From the NCBI RefSeq assembly GCF_024741135.1, contig NZ_JANSUY010000003.1, forward strand, positions 1 through 64,000: DNA of 64,000 nt. Direction: 5' to 3'. Source of the DNA: Aquiflexum gelatinilyticum. GTDB taxonomy: Bacteria > Bacteroidota > Bacteroidia > Cytophagales > Cyclobacteriaceae. Positions 55,253 to 63,194 of this stretch are shown here, piece by piece (the stretch's first letter is position 1; each line of letters opens with the position of its first letter). The translations under genes were made by a program, and so were the position numbers. The notes under the pieces are model-generated. The model saw only the letters and a list, made by a program, of their open reading frames with translations, did no database searches and had not been told where the DNA came from.

Positions 55253-56475
55253 ATCCAACCTTGGAAACTTTATTTCTAAGCCAGATTAGTGCTTTTCAAC
55301 CTACAGTCATCCCGCTTCCATCGTCCAAAAGTGAAAGCAACAGGGCATTGGTCATCGATGCGCTTACCGAAGGTGAGAACAAATTAAGCAACCTTGCCGA
55401 AGCGCGTGATACCCAGACCATGATCAGGTTGCTAGGAGAAAATCCTGCAATATTTGATGTCTTGGATGCCGGTACGACAATGCGGTTTTTAACTGCTTTT
55501 GTTGCTGCAACCAATCAAAATAAGGTCATGACCGGAACGCCCCGTATGTGTGAAAGGCCAATCGGGATTTTGGTGGATGCATTGAGAGAAATAGGTGCGG
55601 AAATCCATTACATGAATAAGGAAGGTTTTCCACCTTTGGCCATTCATGGCCTGAAAGAACAAAAAACAAATAAAATCACAATCCGGGGAAACGTCAGTTC
55701 CCAATACATTTCAGCACTGTTGATGATTGCGCCGGTGCTTCCTATGGGACTCGAATTGGAACTGACAGGAAAAATCGGATCGAGGACATATATCGAAATG
55801 ACCCTTGAACTCATGGCTGCTTTTGGTATAAAGTATGCTTGGGAAGGAAATTTCATCAAAGTTTCCCATCAAGCTTATCAACCTACCCAATTCAATGTCG
55901 AAAGTGATTGGTCGGGAGCAAGTTATTGGTTCAGCTTATTGGCATGTTCAGATGAAGGAGAATTGTTTTTGGAAGGCCTGAAAGAAAACAGCCTGCAGGG
56001 TGACTCCAAAATCGTGGACATCATGGACAGGCTTGGTGTCAAAAGTGAATTTCAAAATGGTGGGGTCAAACTCACCAAACAACCTGTCAAAGGACTTGAT
56101 TCCTGGGATTTTACACATTGCCCGGATCTTGCACAGACAGTGGCTGTGACTTGTGCGATCATTGGTCAAAAGACAAAATTTACAGGATTGGAAAGTTTGA
56201 GGATCAAGGAAACTGATAGGATTTATGCTTTGCAGCAAGAATTGGGGAAGTTCAATGCCCAACTCAAAGAAGGAGAAAATGAAGTTTTTACCTTGATTCC
56301 TTCCGTGACAATGCCTAATGAGGTCCATATTCACACCTATGATGACCACAGGATGGCCATGGCATTTATGCCGCTGATGACCAAAACGAAGGTGATTATC
56401 GAAGATCCTTCAGTGGTTAATAAATCGTATCCGAGTTTTTGGAAACACGTTTCCTTAATAGACATTAGACATTAG
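55249..56475 (+). CDS. aroA: 3-phosphoshikimate 1-carboxyvinyltransferase (EPSP synthase)
   Basis: 408 residues. Motifs: LPSSKSESNRALVI (shikimate-phosphate-binding, about 23-36), LDAGTTMRFLTAF (about 72-84), GRxYIEMT-type segments, ESLRIKETDR and the catalytic YDDHRMAMAF. It transfers the enolpyruvyl group from PEP to shikimate-3-phosphate. Start overlaps aroB. Its last codons and stop (IDIRH then TAG) lie inside an AGACATT-type heptamer repeat, so the exact C terminus depends on the repeat register. Slightly shorter than the common length of about 425-430 residues. Confidence 0.95.
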   Translation: MNPTLETLFLSQISAFQPTVIPLPSSKSESNRALVIDALTEGENKLSNLAEARDTQTMIRLLGENPAIFDVLDAGTTMRFLTAFVAATNQNKVMTGTPRMCERPIGILVDALREIGAEIHYMNKEGFPPLAIHGLKEQKTNKITIRGNVSSQYISALLMIAPVLPMGLELELTGKIGSRTYIEMTLELMAAFGIKYAWEGNFIKVSHQAYQPTQFNVESDWSGASYWFSLLACSDEGELFLEGLKENSLQGDSKIVDIMDRLGVKSEFQNGGVKLTKQPVKGLDSWDFTHCPDLAQTVAVTCAIIGQKTKFTGLESLRIKETDRIYALQQELGKFNAQLKEGENEVFTLIPSVTMPNEVHIHTYDDHRMAMAFMPLMTKTKVIIEDPSVVNKSYPSFWKHVSLIDIRH

Positions 56476-56542
56476 ACATTAGACAAAAGACACAAGACTT
56501 TGGGTCTTTCCTCTCACATCTCAAATCTCCCGTCTCACATCT
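56459..56542. repeat. 84-bp array of twelve degenerate 7-bp units at the end of aroA
   Basis: TAGACAT three times, TAGACAA, AAGACAC, AAGACTT, TGGGTCT, TTCCTCT, CACATCT, CAAATCT, CCCGTCT, CACATCT. It overlaps the aroA stop and ends four bases before the next start codon. The first half is AGAC-rich and the second TCT-rich, so the halves are partly complementary. Confidence 0.88.
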
Positions 56543-56546
56543 AGAA

Positions 56547-56915
56547 ATGAAAGGCACCTACACAATCCTTCTTCTGATCCTTTCCAATACCTTTATGACC
56601 ATGGCCTGGTACGGGCATTTGAAATTCAAAGACTTGAAGTGGTTTGAAAATCTCGGTTTGATCTCGATCGTTTTGATCAGTTGGGGAATCGCTTTCTTTG
56701 AATACATATTTCAGGTTCCTGCCAATAGGATAGGGTTCAGAGAAAACGGCGGGCCTTTTTCTTTGGTAGAATTGAAAGTGCTTCAGGAGGTAATCACTTT
56801 GGTTGTATTCATGATTTTCACTTTGGTGTTTTTCAAGAATGAAACCATCAAACTAAACCATATCATCGGCTTTGGATTTCTGGTTTTGGCAGTTTATTTT
56901 ATTTTCAAAAAATAA
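56547..56915 (+). CDS. DUF486 / DMT-family small membrane protein
   Basis: 122 residues, four hydrophobic helices (about 5-18, 36-55, 75-95, 103-118). FMTMAWYGHLKF, SWGIAFFEYIFQVPANRIG and FSLVELKVLQEVITLVVF match the DUF486 family, related to four-TM small drug/metabolite transporters. It lies inside the aromatic operon, 1 bp before pheA. A role in exporting or importing an aromatic compound is conceivable from the position only; the family is uncharacterised. Confidence 0.88.
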   Translation: MKGTYTILLLILSNTFMTMAWYGHLKFKDLKWFENLGLISIVLISWGIAFFEYIFQVPANRIGFRENGGPFSLVELKVLQEVITLVVFMIFTLVFFKNETIKLNHIIGFGFLVLAVYFIFKK

Positions 56916-56916
56916 T

Positions 56917-57732
56917 ATGAAAGTCGCCATTCAGGGAATTCCGGGATCTTTTCACCATCAGGTTGCGCTAAATTATTTTGGGGCAGAAACTGAAATCGAG
57001 GGTTTCAGGACTTTTGAGGAAGTCGCCAAGGCAGTTCAAAGAAGGGAGGTTCCTTACGGAGTCATGGCGATCGAGAACTCCATTGCTGGAGCCATTCTCC
57101 CAAATTATGACCTTATCGACAGGCACGGTTTACATATTTTTGAAGAATACTACCTGCCGATTTCCCACAACCTTATGGTTTTGCCTGGGCAAAAAATCAC
57201 GGATATCAAAGAGGTAAAATCCCATCCTATGGCATTGCTTCAGTGCAAGCGATTTTTTGAGGATTATCCTGATATAAAATTGATCGATGATGTGGATACG
57301 GCTACTGTTGCAAGGCGGATTTCTGATGAAAAAATCAAAGGATTGGGTGCCATTGCAAGCTCGACAGCCGCAAAAATCTATGGTTTGGAAATCCTAGCCC
57401 ATGACATTCAGACGATCAAAAACAATTTTACCCGTTTCATACTCCTGCAAGAAGACAAACCGCAGCAATCTGAAAAACCCAATAAAGCCTCATTCAAAAT
57501 CACTATCAGAAATGAAAAGGGAAGTCTTGCCAAGCTCCTGACTTTGCTCAGTGAAAATGACCTTGACTTGAGTAAAATCCAATCCATTCCGGTTATTGAA
57601 AATCCCTGGCACTATGCGTTTTTCATAGATGCGCAATTTGACGATTACGCCAAATACCTGAAGGCCATCGACGCCGTCAATCAAAATGGGGGAGAAGTGA
57701 AGATTTTTGGTGAATATGTAAGCAGGAAATAA
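56917..57732 (+). CDS. pheA: Prephenate dehydratase
   Basis: 272 residues from the ATG at 56,917; an upstream in-frame ATG at 56,872 lies inside the preceding gene and is rejected. Prephenate dehydratase domain (1 to about 180): GIPGSFHHQVALNYF, GVMAIENSIAGAI, ISHNLMVLPG, LIDDVDTATVAR, and NNFTRFILLQE in place of the catalytic TRF motif. ACT domain at the C terminus (about 188-265; GSLAKLLTLLSENDLDLSKI). The family converts prephenate to phenylpyruvate with feedback inhibition by Phe through the ACT domain. No chorismate mutase domain here; that function is in the DAHP synthase fusion. Confidence 0.96.
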   Translation: MKVAIQGIPGSFHHQVALNYFGAETEIEGFRTFEEVAKAVQRREVPYGVMAIENSIAGAILPNYDLIDRHGLHIFEEYYLPISHNLMVLPGQKITDIKEVKSHPMALLQCKRFFEDYPDIKLIDDVDTATVARRISDEKIKGLGAIASSTAAKIYGLEILAHDIQTIKNNFTRFILLQEDKPQQSEKPNKASFKITIRNEKGSLAKLLTLLSENDLDLSKIQSIPVIENPWHYAFFIDAQFDDYAKYLKAIDAVNQNGGEVKIFGEYVSRK

Positions 57733-57733
57733 G

Positions 57734-58879
57734 ATGAAGGGATTTTCCAAACGGACAGATAGCATTCAGGAATATTACTTTTCCCAAAAACTCAAAGAGG
57801 TCAACCGACTGCGGGAGGAAGGAAAGCCAATCATCAACATGGGAATTGGAAGTCCGGACCTGCCGCCTCATCCATCTGTTGTAGATGCTTTGCACCAATC
57901 TTCTTCATTGCCAACGAGCCATGGCTACCAAGGCTATCAGGGAATTCCTGCTTTGAGAACCGCCTACGCTGATTTTTACCAAAGTCATTATGGGGTAAAC
58001 TTATTAGCCGATGCGGAAATATTGCCCCTATTGGGTTCAAAGGAAGGTATCATGCACATTTCCATGACTTTTTTAGACGAGGGAGATCAGGTTTTGGTCC
58101 CAAATCCCGGTTACCCAACCTACACTTCTGTGACCAAAATGCTTTTGGCGGAGCCTGTTTATTATGACTTAAAATCAGAAAATGGCTGGTATCCTGATTT
58201 TGATGAACTCGAAAAAAAGGACTTAGGCAAAGTCAAACTGATGTGGGTCAATTATCCGCATATGCCTACAGGCGCTAAGGCTGATTTGAAGGTTTTAGAA
58301 AAGCTGATTGCATTTGGGAGAAAGCATCACATCATAATCGTCAATGACAATCCCTACAGCTTTGTTTTGGAGGATAATCCAAAAAGTATTTTCCAGATTA
58401 CAGGAGCCAAAGAAGTAGCTTTGGAACTCAATTCCCTCAGCAAAACTTCAAATATGGCCGGTTGGCGGGTTGGTTTTGTCGCAGGTAAACCCGAATGGAT
58501 CACTGCCATCACCAAAGTCAAAAGCAATATGGATTCAGGGATGTTTCTCGGAATCCAACAAGGGGCCATCGCAGCCATGTCATTGGGAAGGGATTGGTAT
58601 GGAGGACTGAATGAAATTTATTCCAAAAGAAGAAAACTGATTTGGGAATTGGCAGAAAAATTGGGTTTGGAATTTGAAAAGGACACAGCAGGCATGTTTG
58701 TATGGGCTAAATTGCCTCAGGGAAAAACATCTGATGAATTGTTAGATAACCTACTTTACAACAAATCTATTTTTGTTACACCCGGACATATTTTCGGAAC
58801 ACAAGGGGAAGGTTACATAAGATTTTCACTTTGTGTCAAAGAGGAATCCATCAAAGAAGCAATAAATCGATTATCATAA
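57734..58879 (+). CDS. Pyridoxal-phosphate aminotransferase class I/II
   Basis: 381 residues, fold type I. MGIGSPDLPPHPSV (about 36-49), VPNPGYPTYTS, NDNPYSFV with the PLP-contacting Asp/Tyr, and the Schiff-base lysine K237 in LNSLSKTSNMAGWRVGF. Located one base after pheA and before tyrA, so it most likely transaminates phenylpyruvate and 4-hydroxyphenylpyruvate with glutamate to give Phe and Tyr. LL-diaminopimelate or aspartate aminotransferase activity cannot be excluded by sequence alone. Confidence 0.9.
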   Translation: MKGFSKRTDSIQEYYFSQKLKEVNRLREEGKPIINMGIGSPDLPPHPSVVDALHQSSSLPTSHGYQGYQGIPALRTAYADFYQSHYGVNLLADAEILPLLGSKEGIMHISMTFLDEGDQVLVPNPGYPTYTSVTKMLLAEPVYYDLKSENGWYPDFDELEKKDLGKVKLMWVNYPHMPTGAKADLKVLEKLIAFGRKHHIIIVNDNPYSFVLEDNPKSIFQITGAKEVALELNSLSKTSNMAGWRVGFVAGKPEWITAITKVKSNMDSGMFLGIQQGAIAAMSLGRDWYGGLNEIYSKRRKLIWELAEKLGLEFEKDTAGMFVWAKLPQGKTSDELLDNLLYNKSIFVTPGHIFGTQGEGYIRFSLCVKEESIKEAINRLS

Positions 58880-58906
58880 ACGCATCACCCACATATATTT
58901 TCAACA

Positions 58907-59755
58907 ATGAAAAAAATACACATTATCGGTTTGGGTCTATTAGGAGGATCTTTTTCCCTAGCATTAAAACAAGTTAAGCCGGAAATCCATTTTACCGGAT
59001 TCGATTCCAATCCCCAAAACCTTCAGGATGCACTTACTTTAGGCATCATCGATGAAGCCAAAGAAAAGGCCGATGCGGACACAGATATCATCGTTTTGGC
59101 CACGCCTGCAAATACTTTGTCAGAATTATTAATCCAAACTTTGGATGAAATTGGTTCTGAAACATTAGTGATGGATTTCGGATCGACCAAAGAATTGCTT
59201 TGTCAGGCGGTTGCAGAGCATCCCAAAAGAGATCACTACCTGGCCGGCCACCCGATAGCAGGAACAGAATATTCCGGCCCAAAAGCTGCCAAAGCGGACC
59301 TCTTGGACAGAAAGGTTTTTATCATCTGTGAAATGGAAAAGACGGACATCCACCTGAAAGCCAAAGCATATGAGATATTGGAAGCGCTGAATATGAAACT
59401 GCGGTTTATGGATCCTGAGGAGCATGACAAGCACTTGGCCTTCGTTTCCCATCTGTCGCACATTACTTCGTTTATGTTGGGCAAGACCGTTTTGGATAAA
59501 ATGGAAGATGAAAAAAACATCTTTGACATGGCGGGAAGTGGTTTTGCTTCGACGGTCAGGTTGGCCAAAAGTTCGCCGGGAATGTGGGCTCCGATTATGC
59601 AGGAAAACAAGAAAAATATCCTTGAGGCTATGAGCTTGTACATTTCTAACCTTTCGAAGTTCCGTGATAAAATCATTGCCGATGACTACGAAGGATTGTA
59701 CCACGAAATGGAAAAAACCAACAAAATCAAGGATATCCTGGATTTGGGGAAATAA
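58907..59755 (+). CDS. tyrA: Prephenate dehydrogenase
   Basis: 282 residues. The N-terminal NAD(P) fold has GLGLLGGSF (8-16). HPIAGTEYSGPKAA (about 115-128) contains the conserved His and Gly residues of the active site, and SHLSHITSFML lies in the helical dimerisation domain. It oxidatively decarboxylates prephenate to 4-hydroxyphenylpyruvate. Monofunctional, without ACT or chorismate-mutase domains. Last gene of the aromatic operon, 27 bp after the aminotransferase. Confidence 0.95.
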   Translation: MKKIHIIGLGLLGGSFSLALKQVKPEIHFTGFDSNPQNLQDALTLGIIDEAKEKADADTDIIVLATPANTLSELLIQTLDEIGSETLVMDFGSTKELLCQAVAEHPKRDHYLAGHPIAGTEYSGPKAAKADLLDRKVFIICEMEKTDIHLKAKAYEILEALNMKLRFMDPEEHDKHLAFVSHLSHITSFMLGKTVLDKMEDEKNIFDMAGSGFASTVRLAKSSPGMWAPIMQENKKNILEAMSLYISNLSKFRDKIIADDYEGLYHEMEKTNKIKDILDLGK

Positions 59756-59875
59756 TCAAGTTTGCAGTAATCAGCCTCTGTACAGTATCCACCGGCAACT
59801 TGTTTTTCTGTTTACTGAAAAAAAACTGGCCTAAGTTTTGAATCTTCCGTACAAGACTTAAAAAAAACCAATATT

Positions 59876-60586
59876 ATGAAAAAGCTACTATTTGCATTGC
59901 CGTTTTTATTCCTGTTGGGATCTGTTTTTGCACAGGAAAATATTCCGCTTATTCAGGTCGAGGGAACAAGCGAACTCAGCATCATGCCGGATGAAGCATT
60001 GATGTTTATCAACCTCTCAGAAAAAGCACTGAAAGTTTCCGAGGCTACCAATGCACTGAACAAGAAGACAAAATCAATTGAGGATGCTCTCAAAAAAACC
60101 AGGGTAAGCGGATACACTTTTACCGTGGACAATTATTTTGTCAATGTCAACAGGGTTTATTCCAACAACTCTTCCAAAGACAGTGGCTATGTTGCTGCCC
60201 AAACCATCAAAGTCAGGGTAAAAATTGCAGAACAGAATTTGGTGAAAATCACTGAAGCATTGCATCAGACGACAGATATGACTTACAATGTGCAGTTTCA
60301 GGTTTCGGATGCCTTGAGAAAATCATCTGCTGCCAAATTGCTCGAACTCGCCATTGCTGATGCAAAATCAAAAGCAGAGGTAATTGCAAAATCATTGGGG
60401 TTGTCAAAACTCCAAGTCCATAATGTCACCTATACCTCAGGAAATAACAACTACATGCCCGTCATGCGTAATGCCAAAGCCATGTTGGCCATGGATACGA
60501 GTGAATCATACCAAGAACCGACTTTCAGTCTTGAGGAGCAAAAGCTCAATGACAGGGTGATGGTTTCTTTTTCATTTTCAAAGTAG
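59876..60586 (+). CDS. SIMPL domain (DUF541) secreted protein
   Basis: 236 residues. Signal peptide (1-19, cleavage after VFA). The SIMPL/DUF541 domain begins IQVEGTSELSIMPDEALM and contains a conserved AKSKAEVIAKSLGLSKLQVHNVT segment (split: AKSKAEVIAKSLGL and KLQVHNVT). Exported to the periplasm or beyond. The family (e.g. BP26/OMP28, SIMPL) forms oligomeric channels or rings of unknown function. A terminator follows at 60,617. Confidence 0.9.
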   Translation: MKKLLFALPFLFLLGSVFAQENIPLIQVEGTSELSIMPDEALMFINLSEKALKVSEATNALNKKTKSIEDALKKTRVSGYTFTVDNYFVNVNRVYSNNSSKDSGYVAAQTIKVRVKIAEQNLVKITEALHQTTDMTYNVQFQVSDALRKSSAAKLLELAIADAKSKAEVIAKSLGLSKLQVHNVTYTSGNNNYMPVMRNAKAMLAMDTSESYQEPTFSLEEQKLNDRVMVSFSFSK

Positions 60587-60616
60587 AAATATGAAAAAGT
60601 AAGAATATCAAAATTG

Positions 60617-60662
60617 AAAGCCACTGCTGAAAAGTACCAGCCCTTTTTGGCGGTGGCTTTTC
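60617..60662 (+). terminator. Terminator after the SIMPL gene
   Basis: AAAGCCAC / GGTGGCTTT outer stem with a CT..AAAAG / CTTTTT inner stem, followed by TCTG and T-rich sequence, 30 bp beyond the stop. Confidence 0.8.
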
Positions 60663-60752
60663 TGTTGATGATTTTATAGCAGTTTCTTAACAGCCCCTTC
60701 ATCTCTTTTATTTTTCTTCTGTTTAGTATTGGTAAACAAAAATCCGGTTCCA

Positions 60753-62567
60753 ATGCTGACATTCCTATTCCTTTTTTCCTTCCTGTTTCCAAATATTTCG
60801 ATTCAATCCTCTGATTCAATCTCCAAACCTGCCAAAGAATTCTGGTTTTGGAATCAGTATGACCTTCCAAGAAATGCAGCTACAAAGTCTTCTGATGAAA
60901 CCGTTTATTTGAAAGATTTTAAAAAGTTTGGTTCAGGTTTTTCTGACTCATCAAACAGCCTGAATCAACCGGTTTCTTCTATTTTTCAGCTGTTTGAAAA
61001 CTTTTCTGTCGGTTTTTCCAAACCGTTTACTTTGGAGTTTTTGTTACTCACCCATGTCAATAATCCGGTTGGGATTTCTTGGGAATTTTGGAAAGAAGAT
61101 GATTTGGAATTGGCTATTTCGGTATTTGATAAAAAAGTGACTACCGGCATGATAGAAAAAGGGATTTGGCAGAATTCAGAATTCAATTCCAAATCCTGGA
61201 AAAAATACTGGAATCACTACTTGCTAAACTTTGATGGGAAAAACATCACACTTTTTGAACAAGGCGAAATGGTTTGGCAAAAGGAATTGGACAAAACTTT
61301 GGAAGGAAGTCAGTTGGTCTTAAAATCCTTTTTGGAAAAGGAGCCTTACATGGAAGCCCATGATTTAATAAAGAAAGCGGCGATATTCAACCAAGACCTC
61401 ACAGAACAGGAAATTGCCAGTATTATTTCGAAAGTAGAAAAGCAAATCAGTGCAGGAAAGCTCTATTCTGACAAGTTCCATTTGATGGTAGGTCCATATC
61501 TCAATGATATTGGTGAGAATTCTGCCCAATTGGTTTGGGAAACAGATCGGGCCTCCAAAGCCATCTTGACCTATGGAGAAAAACTTCCCTTGGAAATGTC
61601 TAAGAATTTTGACTCAGGAAACGATCTCATCAGAACCATTACTTTAGAAAATCTGAATCCCGGGACAACCTATTTTTACAGGCTGGATTTGGAATCTGAA
61701 AGCGGAGAGAAATTATCTACTCAGGTTCTTTCTTTCCAAACAGCAAAGCAAAGAGGCAATCCTTTTCTTTTTGGAATCATCAGTGATACAGAAAGCAGAC
61801 CGCAGGTCAATAACCAAGTTGCCCAACGACTTTGGGAAGAAAGACCTGATTTTTTGATTCATCTAGGGGATCTGACGGATGGTGGATGGAAAGATTCCAA
61901 GTTTGAGTGGACAATGGAATATTTTCAGGGAACGGGGGTTTTAACTTCAAGGATTCCCATTGCGACTGTTCCGGGAAATGGGGACGGAGACCTTCATTGG
62001 TACAAACAATACCATCCGCAATCAGGTGAAAAGGGCTTTTACCGTTTCGATTACGGAGACGCTTCCTTTTTTATGCTCAACAGCAATCCCCGAAAAGACC
62101 TTCAGAAAGGAGGAGAACAGTATGTTTGGCTAGAAAATGAAATGGCCAAAAGTGGAGCAAAATGGAAATTTGTCGTGCTTCACCATGCACCTTATTCTGC
62201 AGATGAGGATGATTATGGCAATACCTGGAAGGAACCCGGAAATCAGGGTGATTCACAACTGAAAGACTTGATTTCACTGGTTGAAGCCAATGAAGTTGAT
62301 ATGGTTTTCTTCGGACATCTGCATACTTATATGCGGTCGCATCCTTTGAAAGGGGACAAAGTCGATTCTGAAAAAGGAACAATCTATGTGCAGGCAGGAG
62401 GATCTGGAGGCAACTTGGAGGACAATGCCCCTGCCAGAACCTGGTTTACCGCAAAAAATTACAGAGGACATCATTATTGTACCGTTCAAGTCGTTGGGGA
62501 TTTTTTGGAACTTAGAACTTACAATCTGGAGGGTGGCTTGATTGATTCTTTCCAAATAAAAAAGTAA
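60753..62567 (+). CDS. Secreted purple-acid-phosphatase-like metallophosphatase
   Basis: 604 residues from the ATG at 60,753. A TTG eight codons upstream also opens the frame, but the ATG gives a clean signal peptide (LTFLFLFSFLFPNISIQ). A LamG-like N-terminal region (about 25-220) precedes an FN3-like domain (MVGPYLNDIGENSAQLVWETD, about 245-330) as in purple acid phosphatases, then a calcineurin-type catalytic domain: GIISDTESRP, FLIHLGDLTDGG, PGNGDGDL, LHHAPYS and GHLHTY. The second metal site motif GNGDGD replaces the usual GNHD/E, so activity should be checked. Exported; substrate unknown, probably a phosphoester. Confidence 0.9.
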   Translation: MLTFLFLFSFLFPNISIQSSDSISKPAKEFWFWNQYDLPRNAATKSSDETVYLKDFKKFGSGFSDSSNSLNQPVSSIFQLFENFSVGFSKPFTLEFLLLTHVNNPVGISWEFWKEDDLELAISVFDKKVTTGMIEKGIWQNSEFNSKSWKKYWNHYLLNFDGKNITLFEQGEMVWQKELDKTLEGSQLVLKSFLEKEPYMEAHDLIKKAAIFNQDLTEQEIASIISKVEKQISAGKLYSDKFHLMVGPYLNDIGENSAQLVWETDRASKAILTYGEKLPLEMSKNFDSGNDLIRTITLENLNPGTTYFYRLDLESESGEKLSTQVLSFQTAKQRGNPFLFGIISDTESRPQVNNQVAQRLWEERPDFLIHLGDLTDGGWKDSKFEWTMEYFQGTGVLTSRIPIATVPGNGDGDLHWYKQYHPQSGEKGFYRFDYGDASFFMLNSNPRKDLQKGGEQYVWLENEMAKSGAKWKFVVLHHAPYSADEDDYGNTWKEPGNQGDSQLKDLISLVEANEVDMVFFGHLHTYMRSHPLKGDKVDSEKGTIYVQAGGSGGNLEDNAPARTWFTAKNYRGHHYCTVQVVGDFLELRTYNLEGGLIDSFQIKK

Positions 62568-62577
62568 AATCAAGAGC

Positions 62578-63156
62578 TTATTCCATATTTTCAAAGAAAT
62601 AAACAACGAGCATCCTTACTATTTCCTTTCCTTCATTGACGGGATTGTGCTCCAATCGTCCGTCAAAAAGCATGGAATCTCCTTCAAAAAGTTCGACGGT
62701 CTGATCACGGAAAATGTATTTGACTGTACCCTGAAGGATATATTTGAATTCAAACGCATCGGTGGTTACAAAATTTCTAACTGAACCGGGCAAGATTTCG
62801 AGCAAAACAAAATCGACTGCTCCTGATTTGATTTTTCTTGTGAAGATGCGCTCGTACTGATAGCCTGAAGCAGGTTCTTTTTCGAATTTGCTGTATTCTT
62901 CTTTCCTGAGAACCAAAACTGGAGCTTCCCTACCATCAAGGCTAAGGTCATTGAAAAAGAAGTTCAGATCCACTTCCAGGGCTTTGATGATCTGCATCAG
63001 CACGAGCAGCGATGGGAGTGTCCTCGAGTTTTCAATCTGTGAGATCAAACCCTTCGTGACGCCCGCCCTTTCGGCAATTTCCTGAATGGTAAGGTTTTTA
63101 TCCTTTCTGATGCTTTTGATCTTTTGGCTGATCTGAACCAAGATTTCGTTTTCCAT
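62578..63156 (-). CDS. XRE-cupin transcriptional regulator
   Basis: 192 residues. N-terminal helix-turn-helix of XRE type (about 8-62; KNLTIQEIAERAGVTKGLIS, QIENSRTLPS) and a C-terminal cupin domain (about 110-188; ILPGSVRNF, FELFEGDSMLFDGRLEHNP-like segments). Proteins of this type bind a small ligand through the cupin and regulate neighbouring metabolic genes. It lies 38 bp downstream of the FAD oxidoreductase on the same strand, so the two are likely one transcription unit. Confidence 0.9.
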   Translation of the reverse strand: MENEILVQISQKIKSIRKDKNLTIQEIAERAGVTKGLISQIENSRTLPSLLVLMQIIKALEVDLNFFFNDLSLDGREAPVLVLRKEEYSKFEKEPASGYQYERIFTRKIKSGAVDFVLLEILPGSVRNFVTTDAFEFKYILQGTVKYIFRDQTVELFEGDSMLFDGRLEHNPVNEGKEIVRMLVVYFFENME

Positions 63157-63194
63157 AATGAAAAATAGCAGGATATCTAAATATACCCTAGTCC

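Noticed and set aside
56872-56916. Upstream start for pheA
   Set aside because: Overlaps the DUF486 gene and adds 15 residues unlike the family; ATG 56,917 follows the previous stop by one base.
59165-59704. 179-codon minus-strand ORF inside tyrA
   Set aside because: Antisense to a clearly conserved enzyme; no family features.
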